A stretch of DNA of 64,000 nt from Siphonodentalium dalli (GCA_032622095.1 CP136061.1:58855301-58919300), one strand, 5' to 3'. Counted from the stretch's first letter, positions 33,937-46,102 are shown. Made by a program: numbers and translations. Notes: generated by a model not told the origin, from the sequence alone.

Positions 33937-34121
33937 GAATCCACGGAGAACATACTGAGAGTGTAGGTGGTGTGTACGATATCTCAAACAAACGACGTCT
34001 TGGTCTTACAGAATTTGATGCCCTCAGTGAGATGGTCACTGGTATCAAGGAAGTAATGCGTGTTGAGAAAGACTTAGCCAGCGGAAAAGGGTCCAAATCA
34101 TCATCGTGCAATTTACTGTAA
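33937..34121 (+). CDS. Arginine kinase domain 2, terminal exon with CNLL C-terminus
   Basis: This last coding exon follows a T-rich tract ending CACAG. It encodes [33 protein letters not shown] and a final helix, then an added tail [16 protein letters not shown] and TAA at 34119-34121. The body is standard for the family. The Ser/Lys-rich tail goes beyond the usual helix end. Its last four residues, Cys-Asn-Leu-Leu, fit a CaaX box with X = Leu, the type used by geranylgeranyltransferase I. Membrane attachment is an inference from four residues only. Confidence 0.92.
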
Positions 34122-34680
34122 TGCCCCAAGCTCAACTGGCTCTGAATGCCAAAAAAAATGTTTATGAAAAAGCTGAAAAACTTACAAAAAAAAAATGATC
34201 TGAAGACAATGTGGTCATGACTCTTTGTCACTATTGCTGAAGAGGTCGAAGGTCAAACTCTACAAGGATAGCTACACAAATCAGCATCAAACTGTTAAAA
34301 CATAACCTCATAAATCTGTGATATAATGCTACTAATACACAGCCACTCGCACTGTACATAAAAATAAAAACTGAGTTATGCACCTGTATTATCGAAAATG
34401 CCGCTATTAATACAAATGCCATGAAGTTTAAATGGCGAAAAGTTAGAAAAGATGGAGATATCACTGATGACTGATAATCATGCTTATAACTAAATCTGCA
34501 TTGTCAGTTGTGTTCAAACCTGTATGTCAAATAGCTATGTAAGTGTATACTAACAGTAAATGCGAAGTTGAACTGGAACTGAACTATCTTGTGTTTCTTT
34601 AATAATGAATGACTTGTTTTTTTTATTTAAGAATAGGAATTATCTTTTATCATTTAGAATAAAAGACCTTTAGTACCGAC
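34122..34680 (+). other. Arginine kinase 3' UTR region with candidate poly(A) signal
   Basis: The sequence after the stop is AT-rich and has no coding signal. AATAAA at 34658-34663 is a plausible polyadenylation signal about 540 bp after the stop codon. Other A-rich stretches nearby (for example around 34361) are weaker candidates. No repeat starts until about 35115. Confidence 0.4.
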
Positions 34681-35114
34681 AGATAGTAGAGATTGACCTT
34701 GACCTTGATTGTGTTGATGTTATTTATTTGTTGTTATACTGGTCATGCATTGGTTTATCTGATACAAGATGTGTGATTTTCAAGTTTTATCTCATACAGT
34801 TGTTTGATGCTTGAGAAAATCACTCTTCATGAATTCAATATCTTTTAGGTTTAACAATGACACTACACCTAAATCATGTCATCATTGGCTATAATACTTA
34901 TCTACTATGATTTTTGAACATTTTTGATGTGCAAATTAGACACTTGGTGCTGAATTTAGTTTAATGAATCTATGTATTTTTGCAATCTTGGGATTACAAA
35001 TCATATTTAACATGCGAAAAAGCAATCTTTTTATTGTACTTCCCTACAGATAATTGAAATTTCTCTATAGATACTCTTGATAAGTCTGCTTGTGTTGTTT
35101 TTCTTTCATGGTTA

Positions 35115-35343
35115 GTTAAAGATCCTATTCCAGTGCATTCTCTTATATATCAAAGTCTCCCATAGGGAGTCTTGCATATATACGAGAATGCATTGGCTTA
35201 CAAGGTCAAGGTAAATATTATTAGGCCAATGTTTTCTCTTATATATGCGAGGCTCCCTATGGGAGACTCACATATATAAACGAATGCATTGGCACAGGGT
35301 TTTTTCGCAAAATTTCAGGAAGCTCCAGTCATGGAAGGGTTAA
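35115..35343. mobile_element. TTAA-flanked MITE, reverse orientation
   Basis: TTAA at 35115-35118 and 35340-35343. Compared with the copies in the introns it is inverted: it ends 'AAATTTCAGGAAGCTCCAGT' then GGAAGGGTTAA. It has two hairpin cassettes. Confidence 0.78.
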
Positions 35344-35570
35344 AGTTGAAGTTTGCATGTATTGTTTTGCTTTCACGATCAAGAATCACATGGTCTCAAG
35401 TTAAGATAATTTTTTTCTAATATTCGTAGCAACGTTTCCAATAAAAAGATTTTTCGTTTGGAAACTTTGGTAAGGATTATTAGAAAAAACTGCCAAGTAT
35501 TTGGACACAAATTTGGTATCAACGTGTTCAGAATATAATAAACATTATTACACACCTATTGCTGTATATA

Positions 35571-35783
35571 CAGTAATGCCCTAAATAATTGACTCCTTAA
35601 CCACAGCAGAATTATGGGTAATTTTTCAGGATTTAGTCAGAAAAATGGCTTGTTGCCATTCATCTAAAAGCTCTCACAGTGAGCTTTCCGATGAACAGTA
35701 ACAAGCCATATTTCCGACTAAATCCTGAAAAATTACCCATAATTCTGCTGTGGCCAAGGAGTCGATTATTTAGGTCATTACTG
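35571..35783. mobile_element. Pogo-like palindromic MITE (copy 7)
   Basis: Full-length palindrome with TA on both sides (GTATA before, TATTT after). Arms are over 90% complementary by eye. Confidence 0.87.
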
Positions 35784-36624
35784 TATTTGATCACGTTACT
35801 TCAGCCTGTGTGGTAATTTTACCAAAATGCACTTGAGAGATTCCGATAACTTACATGACGTGATGTAAATGACATCATGAATAAAAACCCAACGGTACTA
35901 CCACAAGGATTCAACCTCCTAGTGTGTTGAGTAGATGATTAACTAGTGCTGATACTAAAGAATATTCACTGCTGGTGTGTAACAAATACAAAACTGCACA
36001 GACATGTGAAGGAGGAGAACTTAAATTGCACTTGTTTGTTATACGTTGTAACATTGCTCCACAACAAACTCGTGTGATAACAGTCACCAAATTCACATGC
36101 AGTGCGGGTCTGTCTGTGTACCATTTACATTTCAAATTGAAACCATGCGATTCCTGACTGTGGTTTTGTTAAGTTATAAGATATGTTAATGCTCTTGACC
36201 AGAGAGTCTGAACACATTGCGCTCATTTATAAAAGGCATGGAAAACAATGATATATTAGTGCCTCTTTCATTCAGTTGTCATCATCTTTGTGACATATTT
36301 CATATGAAGTGGTTACTGCCACTTAAACTGTTTGCCAACTTGAACTGGGAAATTGGAAATGGTGTGAAAGTTGATGTTGCAATTTTTAGTATTGTAAGAA
36401 ATTCAAAGGTTGAATTGTAAAAGTGGTTATTCTCAGACATCGATCTATTAAATGTATCAATTTAAGCTAGGAATACCATGATTTCGGTCATTAACGCCAC
36501 TAATTTGACCAATATATGATCAAATTTACAATTACCAATTGAATGACCAGAGCGTTTAGATTGATTATGGTGATATGAATTTACATGGCAGCAACATATT
36601 GTTGCTGCCACCTAAAAAGTTTTA
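35784..36624. other. Intergenic sequence, nothing recognised
   Basis: No repeat family or gene seen. Short frames at 35911-36157 and 36217-36420 have no recognisable motif. Confidence 0.4.
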
Positions 36625-36843
36625 CAGTCATGCCCTAAATAATCGACTCCTTAACCACAGCAGAATTATGGGTAATTTTTCAGGATTAAGTTGGAAATAT
36701 GGCTTGTTGCCATTCATCGGAAAGCTCTCACGCTCCGTGAGAGCTTTCCGATGAATGACAACAAGCCATATTTTCGACTAATTCCTGAAAAATTACCATA
36801 ATTCTGCTGTGGTTAAGGAGTCGATTATTTAGGGCATTACTAT
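36625..36843. mobile_element. Pogo-like palindromic MITE (copy 8)
   Basis: CAGTCATGCCCTAAATAATC to GGGCATTACTA; the last base pairs of the ends are mutated. The centre is the longest seen, AGCTCTCACGCTCCGTGAGA. Confidence 0.85.
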
Positions 36844-36998
36844 AAGTGGCAGTAACCACTACCTATTTCATACATGGTTCCATTTATTATAATCAAATAG
36901 TCTGAGTTTACCACCGATCATGTCAAATAGAAATATTACAGAGCCTAAGCTCATCGACTTGTAGCAAGTAACATGCCTAATGCGATATTCATTTAGTA

Positions 36999-37208
36999 CA
37001 GTAATGCCCTAAGTAATCGACTCCTTACCCACAGCAGAATTATGGGTAATTTTTCAGAATTTAGTCGGAAATATGGCTTGTTGCCATTCATTGGAAAGCT
37101 CTGTGAGAGCTTTCTGATGAATGGCAAGAAGCCATATTTCCGACTAAATCCTGAAAATTACCCATAATTCTGCTGTGGTTAAGGAGTCGATTTCTTAGGG
37201 CATTACTG
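36999..37208. mobile_element. Pogo-like palindromic MITE (copy 9)
   Basis: CAGTAATGCCCTAAGTAATC to GGGCATTACTG, preceded by TA. It lies only 155 bp from copy 8, so the two were separate insertions into one short stretch. Confidence 0.87.
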
Positions 37209-37982
37209 CAGGTAAGTTTCTGATCTGAAAAGTATTATCATTCTTCTTGTTGTGTAAAGCCGTTATCATGCTTACAGTTGTTACATTCCATTCATAAAAC
37301 ATTGAGGTCAGGTTAATTTGACTCCATGCACGAGTAATAGTCATGCTGACTAGTAACTTGTAGGATGTGTGCCTGTTTGACCATGTGATATGGACAAACA
37401 GATGGCTAGTCCACTGTTACCTATGGATACACATGTACAAGTCACCCCGCTTAGGCTCTTATTGTTAATATGGTCCTTCAAAGTACAATGCCCCAAGAGA
37501 TTTCAAAAACAATTTCCACGACCTGCAAATGTAATACCAATTTTGACAAATCATTAACTTTCAAACCATACCTTTTGCTTTAACGAGGATTTCATTCGTT
37601 ATATGTATTTCTAAATGCATGCGCTGTCATTGATCACATGGGTTAATGACCAGCGAACTCAATGCTGATTATGCTGATTAACTAATAAATGCTGAAGGTG
37701 ATCATTTTTTGCGACTGCTGATAAGTTATATTTCGTATCGACACGTTATGCTTCTCTTGCCGATTTATAGACAAGGTTTCCTTCGTCATTGTCAGTTTGG
37801 GATATCGAGTGTGCTAGATGCTGTTGTCCAGACATGGGACACATTCATTGGTCTTGTCTGCCACATTGTAAAGTGCCCCTTGTAGCCAATACTATGATTT
37901 GAATTTTTACCCACCAGTAATGCTAAATACTATTATATATTAACAAGAGACCTGTTTTCATCAGAGTTTCAAGGTATTGCTA
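37209..37982. other. Intergenic sequence, nothing recognised
   Basis: No coding frame of note and no repeat that I can match elsewhere in the window. Confidence 0.4.
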
Positions 37983-38372
37983 TTAACCCTTTACCCAACA
38001 AACCGGCCAAAACCGGCCAAATAAAGCTTCAACAGCCTAAAATATCTTCGGTCTGTCTCAATAGAACCATACAAATATGGATATCATTGGAACCGGCTCC
38101 TTGACCACATTGTGATAGTTACAGTTATGCCCTGTGCCAATGCATTCTCTTATATATGCGAGTCGACCATAGGTCGCCTCGCATATATAAGAGAATGCAT
38201 TGGCCTAAAAAATATCTTTTTTTACCATTTTTTCTTACATTCTTTAACAATTTTATAATTTTTAATGTGTTAAGCCAATGCATTCTCTTATATATGCGAG
38301 GCGACCTATGGTCGACTCGCATATATAAGAGAATGCATTGGCACAGGGCCGTTCTGTTGGGTAAAGGGTTAA
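37983..38372. mobile_element. TTAA-flanked MITE with two inverted hairpin cassettes
   Basis: TTAACCCTTTACCCAACA faces TGTTGGGTAAAGGGTTAA, a clean 14 bp terminal repeat with TTAA on both sides. Inside are two perfect copies of the hairpin cassette, about 100 bp apart and in opposite orientation. The left part includes 'CCGGCCAAAACCGGCC'. The ends differ from the other TTAA elements after CCCTTT, while the hairpin is the same. Confidence 0.88.
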
Positions 38373-38883
38373 TGTATTGTTAAAATGTACTGGTATATCA
38401 TTATAAGAAATGATATGCAGATTGATTGGGATCATTGGTTTTATGTGTAATTTATTCACAAGAAATCTAGTTATAGTCTTGAAATCAAGTTTTATAAATT
38501 ATTATTTTGTAATTGTGTTTGAATGTTCAAAAAATAGTAATATTCTTGTCGGAGCTTGAGGGACATCTTTAAAGCATATTTTTATATTTCCTTGTTTATC
38601 CTGCAATATATGGAAATGCCCATGCTACGCAGCCTACACTTGGAAAAGAAGTGCTTCTATTCCAGTAGTTTATTAAAGGATAGGCGCAGGATGAAATCTT
38701 TTATTACCATGTCTGATGTCGTGGACTGGTGAAGATGAGGGAAACTATGTCTAGCTGATTTTCTGTGATTGTGAACGAAGACGATTCATTTCATCCTCCA
38801 TTACATGTATTAACTCATAAGTAGGTTTTTTAATGACTAAATTATATTTTTGGTTACCGCTTTTAGGAGATTTTCATTGAATT

Positions 38884-39112
38884 TAACCCTTTCTATACTA
38901 AATGGATTCTCTCATTCTGTTATAAAAGTATACATTGGAATGTTCTATTATTCATCTGGAGGGATGTTCAGGCAATATAAGCAGATAACAAATAATACAA
39001 TACAAGTGCAGAAGGTTTCATATTCATTGGAGGGAAATGTTTAGATAAACTTATTATCAGAACAATATCCTAGGGAACTACCTGCAATGAGTATTTAGTA
39101 AAGAAAGGGTTA
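38884..39112. mobile_element. TTAA-flanked piggyBac-like MITE
   Basis: TTAACCCTTTCTATACTAAA at the left, TTTAGTAAAGAAAGGGTTAA at the right. It shares ATGGATTCTCTCA and the 'GATAATAAGTT'-like core with 4692-4960, but in reverse orientation. Confidence 0.75.
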
Positions 39113-39653
39113 AATCACATATTGTATCTATACACATGACTTGAATTATTGTGTTTTGACATATGCATACTAATGCCGGAGAGGTAATTATTACAGAAAA
39201 AGTGAGAAAACCATTTTGTCCCCAAAATATTCAACAAAACCAGAATTTGGGATTATTGAATTAGCAGAATTGCTCATAGGTCTTTATGTTATTAATATGT
39301 GAGGTAAATTTTCTCCTTAATTCTGGCAGGAGTTTGTGATAAAGATTTAAGAGAAACTTTACTTGTAATAAGGTCCATTGTTGAGTCTATTGGTGGACTG
39401 AAATATATGGCCTATCATTCTAATTCTACACTTGTTTAGGAGTCAATTTGGTTGGCCCTCACACAATGAGTTAGCTGTGTATCAATTCCCACTTTTTCTG
39501 CAGATAGTGACCTCTTCAGCCATACTAACATGGAAATATTTCATCAATTCACATTCAATTGAAGGGACCCGTTATAGAAAAACCACATTCTACCGCAACA
39601 TGTGTTGATTCATAGGAAGACTTGTTTCTCTGTCCCTTGACCAAATTATGCAT

Positions 39654-40014
39654 TAACCTCTTTGCTGCTGTATGTCTGAGCACTGAAGTAAAGTGTCACA
39701 CTGTGCTATAGATCCATTCTGAGTACTGAATTAAAATGTCACACTGAGTTTGGACCAACATCAGCACAATAGAAGTCGGCCATTATTCATAACTGGAACT
39801 CACTCAGAGATTGGTACATCGGAACCATTGCATCTCAAATTTGGAATCAGGATATGATTTACCATGATGGTGAATGATAATATCCTTTGAACAGTGTCAG
39901 TTTTAGGGTTTTCGTCATATTCCCCTGATATTCCTGTTATTTTTTTCCACTGGAAAATGACCGTAATGTCAGTGGCCAAGCACTCGACATCATTCAGCAG
40001 TGAAGAGGTTCAAC
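39654..40014. mobile_element. TTAA-type MITE, CCTCTTTGCTGC ends
   Basis: TTAACCTCTTTGCTGCTG at the left is matched by CAGCAGTGAAGAGGTTCAA at the right. Inside, 'AAAGTGTCACACTGTG' and similar motifs repeat. A third TTAA-type family by its ends. Confidence 0.6.
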
Positions 40015-40913
40015 CAGTTGATTACTGAGTGGATTGTTCAACTCGGTTCCAAAAGTATAAATTTGAATGGTCAATTCTTTATTTATACTCATGTTATTAT
40101 AATATAAGCAAACAACAGGCAGAGAACACCCTATTGATTCCCATTCATTCATATTAGGTTCAACAATTAAACAGCCTGTTAGAATTCAATTCTGGAATCG
40201 AATAAATACTAAAGCTCTTTTAACATTTTTCAAACTGAAAGTGCCTGAAATCCAGTAAAATGACACTCAAAAAATTATATTTCAATTATTCTTGTTAGCC
40301 CTGGGTACTTTGGGAAAATGAATTATGAGACAAATTTTGAATGGATTGCTTTTTTGAATGTAAAATATGGGCAATTTATTTGGGTGTTTAATTTGGTAAA
40401 ATTAGTGGGCGTTCTGGGGTACGTGTATTTACCATTGGGAAACTTTTTATTCTTATTTAGCACAATTTTATTTCCAATAAAAATATAGGGGGTAATTGGG
40501 TAAACATGGACTTGCAGAACAAGAGGAACAAGATGTATTAGCTATATACAAAAAAAGATAAATTCAATGTTCATTTAATTCTGTCAAAGAAAATATTTAT
40601 TAACTAAAATGCAAGCCTGGGTGGCATTTATGAACAACTCAGGAGTGTTGAATGTGTACTTCCTAATTTTCCAGCAGATTGGACAGTTGTGTGTATGCAT
40701 TTGTTATTAAATATAGAGTCTTTCTTCCCAGATAGAATTTGTAACAACATTTTTTTTTTCAGAAACTTATTTTCATTACATGTTTGAATTAGTATTCAAA
40801 ACATGTGTGAGAAGCCTCTGGTGACATAAATATTCAATTTAAAAGAGATTATGAAGAAATATAATCAACAAAAATCCACATTTCCAAACAAAGTATTGTC
40901 TTATAAATAGTAA
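40015..40913. other. Intergenic sequence, nothing recognised
   Basis: AT-rich, no gene or repeat family recognised. Confidence 0.4.
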
Positions 40914-41212
40914 AGCCATGGTTAATTAATTTTACATTTAGCGCCATTCGCGGCATTTCCTTTTTTGGCCAAAAATAATAATGAATTTGATTAATTATTG
41001 GAACAATGGACATTTCCATTGTCCCAATGAGTGTCCCTCGTGAAAATTCAGAAAGGAGAATTTAATCTTAGAGCCTGTACAGAATCTTCATTCACATAAA
41101 ATGAATGTAAACAAGATTTGTGTTAATTACATTAATCACTGCATTTCACTTTTAATTCTTATAATCCTGGATGACGCTAAACGTAATCTTAATTAACCAT
41201 GGCCTAAACATC
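40914..41212. mobile_element. MITE with GCCATGGTTAATTAA ends
   Basis: GCCATGGTTAATTAATTTTA at the left and the inverse, TTAATTAACCATGGC, at the right, continuing as imperfect inverted repeats for about 35 bp (ATTTAGCGCCAT against ATGACGCTAAAC). The interior holds the small palindrome GGACATTTCCATTGTCC. One copy in this window. Confidence 0.7.
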
Positions 41213-41622
41213 CCCACAGTCTTAGTATGTTAAAAAAAAATCTGGGTGTAATAAATTAGAAAGATTACTTTATAGCCAGAAATATATGTAAAAATTACAC
41301 AAAAAGTGACCCCATCTTTAGTAGCTTGTGTATAGACACACAGGTATAAAGTATACAGGAAGGCACATTGCTGGACTCGCATGTTTTCTATAAAGCCATG
41401 GAGTCTTGAGATTTATGAACATTTTGATTTTGTAAAACACATTGTAATATATTCTGTCAATATTTAAACATATTTATGCTCTAGGTATGTTTTCATATTA
41501 AATGATATCATCTAAAAGATCTTACAAGCCTTATTTGTCAACTAAATTAAAATTCTTTGTCCAAATGAGGAACATGGTCATCAGAAAATTATCTGTTCCA
41601 ACAACAACACTCACTTAACAGC

Positions 41623-42070
41623 GAGCCTGAGTTTAGTGTTCCTGTCATTTGCAGAATGAGGTTACCAGAGGGTGAATTTAGTGACACTATCCCGCATAGT
41701 GGGCTAGCATCACTAAATTCACACTCTGGGGACCTCATTCTGCTAAGGCCTCATCTTTGGAAAGTTTCTTTATTATAAAACTTCTATAGAAACTTCTTCA
41801 CATAGATTTTATTTCTTTTTTAGTTTCTCTATATCCCCAAATTGGCAGACAACACATTGCATAATTGAGGTTCCCAATGGGTGTACATCACAATATTCAC
41901 TATAGGGAACTTCAATCTGAGTCTATGTCTCCCATAGCAGATGAGGCCATGCAGACTGAGGTCCCCAGAGGGTGAATTAGGTGATGCCAGCCTGTGGGAT
42001 ACCGTCACTCGCTAAATTCACCCTCTGGGGACCTCATTCTTCAATGACAGGCACATTAAATTCAGGCTTG
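41623..42070. mobile_element. GAGGTCCCC double-hairpin MITE (copy 6)
   Basis: Ends GAGCCTGAGTTTAGTGTTCC and AAATTCAGGCTTG. Both terminal hairpins and the central 'TGAGGTTCCCAATGGGTGTA' pair are present. Similar in length and order to copy 3. Confidence 0.83.
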
Positions 42071-42143
42071 ATTAGCAGAGCTACTGAGTTATCACCAGGG
42101 ATGTGGCTAGAATGCCTTTTCTTTGGGGCAGGGGTCTGGGTGT

Positions 42144-42583
42144 CAAGCCTGCAAATAGTGTGTCTGTCACCAGAATGATTTCACCAGAGGATGAATTTTG
42201 TGATGCTATCACACGCAGTGGGCTAGCATACCAAATTAGCCTTCTGTGGACCTCATTCTGCTTAGGCCTCAACTGCTATATGAGACATAGGATCAGATTG
42301 AAGTTCCCCAGTTGAAGTTGGTAATGTTCACCAATTATTCCCCTCGATTATCTATTTTATCTCCTGCAAATTAGGGGATATAGAAACTAAAGAAAAGGGG
42401 AAAAGTAACTAAAAACAATGTTAATTTGAGACTAGATACATGTACTTCACATAAGATGAGGCCCAAGCAGAATGAGGTCTCCAGAGGGAGAATTTGGTGA
42501 TGCTAGTCCACTGTGCAGGATAGCGTAACTAAATTCACTCTCTGGGGACCTCATTCTGCAAATGACAAGACACTATTTGCAGG
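42144..42583. mobile_element. GAGGTCCCC double-hairpin MITE (copy 7)
   Basis: Second-subfamily ends, AAGCCTGCAAATAGTGTGTC and GACACTATTTGCAGG. The left hairpin is strongly mutated. It lies 73 bp from copy 6, with 'AGGGATGTGGCTAGAATGCC', a hAT-like end fragment, in the gap at 42098. Confidence 0.78.
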
Positions 42584-42884
42584 GGACTGGGTGTTAGGTT
42601 TTAAAGGCACCCAAGGCACTCAAGAGTTGGTATATGTGCAAAAATATATAAAGATTTCATGTGTTGAAATCATTACAGTGATTTATATTGTCAACAAATA
42701 TCTCTAATCATGTGGTAAGTTGTACTAAGTTAAAATATTTTAGTCTGAATATGATTTTCAAATATTTTTCAATGCTTTGACATTTTCCAATGTTTACCGT
42801 CAAGTTGGTACACGCCAAATTTGGTTGAAATCGGTCTAGGGTTTGAGATAAAAATCCGAACTGACAGATCCTACTCTTCTTCTA

Positions 42885-44227
42885 TCTACTATATAATTTG
42901 AGACTTCCGTATATATATGTGTGTGTGTATATTTGTCCTCTATAGACTCTAAAACGGCTGGCTCGATTGAGCTCAAACTTCCCATCTAATGGTAAAAACC
43001 CACGGGAATCGTCGTCGCGGCGTTTTGGAGAAGCTCTGAGCACTCATTCTCCACTTCCAATCATCAAAATCACCGTCCTCGGCACTGCGGGGGTTAAGGC
43101 AGTCATGCTCTTTTTATTGACCAAATTTGGCGTTGTTAACCGAGGAACGCTCTTTATTGCCATCGGCGTTGCTAAACGGTCACCTATGCGTACGAAACTA
43201 AAGATGCAAAATGCACCGGAACCGGAATGCATTTATCTTGATTAAAAAGGCAGAATTAACTCATTGGAAAACAACAAATGCGTGTCGTGTGATTCTTATG
43301 TCTGTCGTTCCTAGGAACGGGGGAGATTTTCATCGAATCATACCTCTTTTAGGGACGGGGGAGAATTTCATCGGGTCAGTTTTTCCGCCCTAAGTACGGG
43401 TAACATCATTTCGTCGCTATAAAAGAGCGTTTGTTTACAATTCAACGCAACGTTATCGCTCGAAATTTAGCATCGAAAAAAAATTTCATTTCTGTCATCA
43501 AAAACATAATTACGTGTTGGACTCTGTCATTTTAAGAATATGTAAGTATCACACACAGACACACCAAGTCTCAGCTTAAATTTTTTTTAAATAAGAGTTT
43601 TATCGACATAAATCGATTTTAATGGGAAATCCTATGTTAAAATTTAGCATCGAAAAAATTTAATTTCTTCCATCTAAAACATAATTACGTGTTGGACTGT
43701 GTCATTTTAAGAACATATAAGTATTACACGCAGACACACGAAGTTTCAGCTTGAAATTTTGAAAAATAACAGTTTTATCGACATAAATCGATTTGAAAGC
43801 AAAATCCTAAGTTAAAATTTAAATATTACGCCAATGGCGTCATTCGTCACATGAAAATTCTATGGAAGCAAAATGGTCAACTCGGGACGGGTCAACCGAT
43901 TGAGCCCAAACTTGCTACCTATGGGTACTTTTGTCCCGAAAGTGTCACGGACGGGTCAAATCGTCACCCCGACGTGGCATTGACCTTCAAACTGGTCAAT
44001 TCAAGGTCAACTGGCGGATTTCTGTACTTTTGTCCGGGGAGTGTTTTGGACGGGTCAAATCATGACCACGACCTGACCTTGCCCTACAAAATTGTCAAAT
44101 CGGGTAAAACTTGCTGATTTCGACGAAATTTGGTGCAAATGCAGCACAAGTGTCCCGGAACCTGTTGCATTGCTTTTTCGAACAAAGTCATGGGACGAAT
44201 GCCGCCAGTGGCGGGCTAACCTGCTAG
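42885..44227 (+). mobile_element. Helitron-like non-autonomous element
   Basis: The sequence begins TCTACTATATAATTTGAGAC directly after an A (42884) and ends CTAG at 44227 directly before a T. A GC-rich hairpin, CCGCCAGTGGCGG, sits about 10 bases before CTAG. TC start, hairpin, CTRR end and A/T insertion without duplication are the Helitron signature. Length is 1343 bp. The interior has an old ~178 bp tandem pair (43465-43820, 'TAATTACGTGTTGGACTSTG') and a region of direct repeats with 'GGACGGGTCAAATCRTSACC'. No Rep-helicase frame is present. The 92-residue frame at 42967-43245 has no convincing match. Confidence 0.75.
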
Positions 44228-44621
44228 TTTATATATATATAGATGAAAATTAGAACAAAGTCAATCTATATGTTTATGTACTTTTTGTTTACAGACCTTT
44301 ATGTTATTTCACATGAACACACGTCGAAGGTCTATGTCCCTTTAAACTCACAAACTGGATTTCAATTTGTTTAATCTCAATAAAACTGCAACTTTATCTG
44401 AGATATTATAGTGGACATTTTTGAGTGTAAATATCCCTATAATTATATTGTTTCTTACCAGGTTTTTAACGGTATATAACATTATGTAAATGGATACTGC
44501 CGTTCTTATTGTAGAACCGTATAGCCCTGTGCGACGAGTGTCTATTGGAAATGACAGGAAAGTTTCTAGAATGCATGTGAACGCACATTATATGCAATGT
44601 TATCAGAATTACAACAGCTAA

Positions 44622-45252
44622 TCTATTGGAGGGTACCACCCCCCTTTCGGTACGCGGGATTCAGGGTGTTTTGAAGCCGTACGCGGGATTCATACCCCCG
44701 AATTAACTGGTATTCGGGTTCAAGCAAAACATCATGGACGCAGGTTTTGATGGCGCAAAGTAATATTTTGTGCTATAGTTCAAACTTTTCGCACACCGGG
44801 CCGAACCATGGTCGGCCCGGTGTGTCATTGTCTCTCCCCTGTGGCCAATACAAAAATGCTAATAACAATATTTTACTACATTTGGTCAAACTTGTGGTCA
44901 TCAGTTGGAGAATTTTCCAACCTGAGGGGGGGGGGGTTGCAATTGGAATTTCCCAAGGTGGACACCCCCACCCCCCGACGGAAACCCTCTAGCCATGTCC
45001 CTGATCATAAAGTATCATTAATGGTATCATAACGGCTTCATAACTCGACCGGCATCATAATGTGTCTATGAACTTCTGCTTGTATCTGTCTGATATTAAA
45101 AAAGTCAATTTGTATGTCATTTATCGCATATTATTTCTTAACATGTATTCAGGATTCATCCCCCAAAATTAACTCGTATTCAGGATTCACCCCCCAAAAT
45201 TAACTGGTATTCAGGATTCAGGGGGAGGGGGGTGATACCCTCCTATTGTTGG
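44622..45252. mobile_element. Element with TTGGAGGGTACCACCCCC ends, nested insert
   Basis: Left end TATTGGAGGGTACCACCCCC and right end GGGGTGATACCCTCCTA are inverted. Near both ends are copies of 'AATTAACTGGTATTCAGGAT'. A piece of a hAT-like element (about 44780-45003, ending TAGCCATGTCCCTG, with CACCGGGCCGAACCATGGTC) is inserted inside. Confidence 0.6.
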
Positions 45253-45744
45253 GCCCTTATCCCGGTATAGGTTAAACGATCTACCATACATCCAAAAGAA
45301 ATATTTACCTTGCATGCACAAGGCAGGCTAAGTGTCCTGGTTTCAAACCAAACCAGTGTGAATATTAAATTTTGCGAGATCACGTTCTGCAGTACAGCAG
45401 ATTATGCAAACTGCAGCTCAATGGGTGGCGTGGAAACACTGTAGTGGAAGCTATACTCTCTGCTACATAAATACGTAAAGGTGAGTTCTAATTAGCAACT
45501 ATATTAATTGACGCTAAATCGGTCACCATCACTTAGTTCCATTGATTTAGATACTGATAGCGTGAATGATTCGCTGGTACCCTGGCACGTGACAATATGT
45601 TAGCTACATGTTTGTATATACAGCTTTAAATTTGGGCACGTAACTCGGCAATATTCAATAAACTGCCAAACACATGCACGGGCAATTTGGATACAATCTA
45701 ATGCACCATAATGAGTGGAGTACGATTTCGTTAGATTCATATAC

Positions 45745-46102
45745 GGTTAAAGATGCATAATCCGAAAAACGCTCGCAATTGACTGTTTCCTTGGCTTTGG
45801 GACAAAAAAAATTTGATTCGAGTCGAGGAATCCACCCATCAAAGCTTATGCAGAGTGATCAGATATCGATTTTTTAATCTATTATTTTTCACCAACGTTA
45901 CTTTTTTAGTGGCCCAGTAAAAAGTCGACGAGAAGACGGCATCGGATCAAATTGTGGATGAAGACGGATAACTCTAAAATAAATTGCGTTTTTTGTGTCA
46001 GATATTTGACAAACCGGCAAAATGTTGATAAATAAAAAGTTTTGGGCAATTTTATACTGTAGTTGACTGTGGTTAGCATTATTTTTGGGCAATTAATTAA
46101 TA
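45745..46102. mobile_element. GATCAGA foldback family (copy 1)
   Basis: Contains 'TTGATTCGAGTCGAGGAATC', 'GGATAACTCTAAAAT' and 'GGTTAGCATTATTTTTGGGC'. All of these recur, in part inverted, at 53553-53890 and 55626-56097. Ends are eroded. Confidence 0.5.

Larger units (their letters stand above)
5080..34121 (+). other. Two-domain arginine kinase gene (partial, 8 exons in window)
   Basis: Arginine kinase moves phosphate between ATP and arginine in the cytoplasm as an energy buffer. The exons are 5080-5260, 11934-12081 (end of domain 1), then 13517-13671, 17318-17586, 18331-18479, 20159-20324, 32278-32461 and 33937-34121 (whole domain 2). Every junction has AG/GT sites and keeps frame. The domain 1 end exon has no stop: it splices into domain 2 through a split TGG (Trp) codon, so the two kinases form one protein. 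The last two exons of each domain match in position and phase (181 and 148 nt against 184 and 185 nt), which points to duplication of a whole single-domain gene. Domain 2 is about 368 residues, normal for one kinase unit. The first exons of domain 1 are not seen here and must lie upstream. Introns reach 12 kb and are full of mobile elements. Fused arginine kinases are known from several clams and from a sea anemone. Confidence 0.93.

Noticed and set aside
13517-34121. Domain 2 as a separate, second arginine kinase gene
   Set aside because: Domain 1's last exon has no stop and a good donor, the phases fit across the intron, and no start codon context precedes domain 2.
42967-43245. 92 aa frame with PIIKITVLGTAGVKAVMLF, faintly like a Ras P-loop
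   Set aside because: The essential GK(S/T) of the P-loop is missing, resemblance covers about 11 residues, and nothing Ras-like follows. It lies inside a Helitron-like element; gene capture is possible but not supported.
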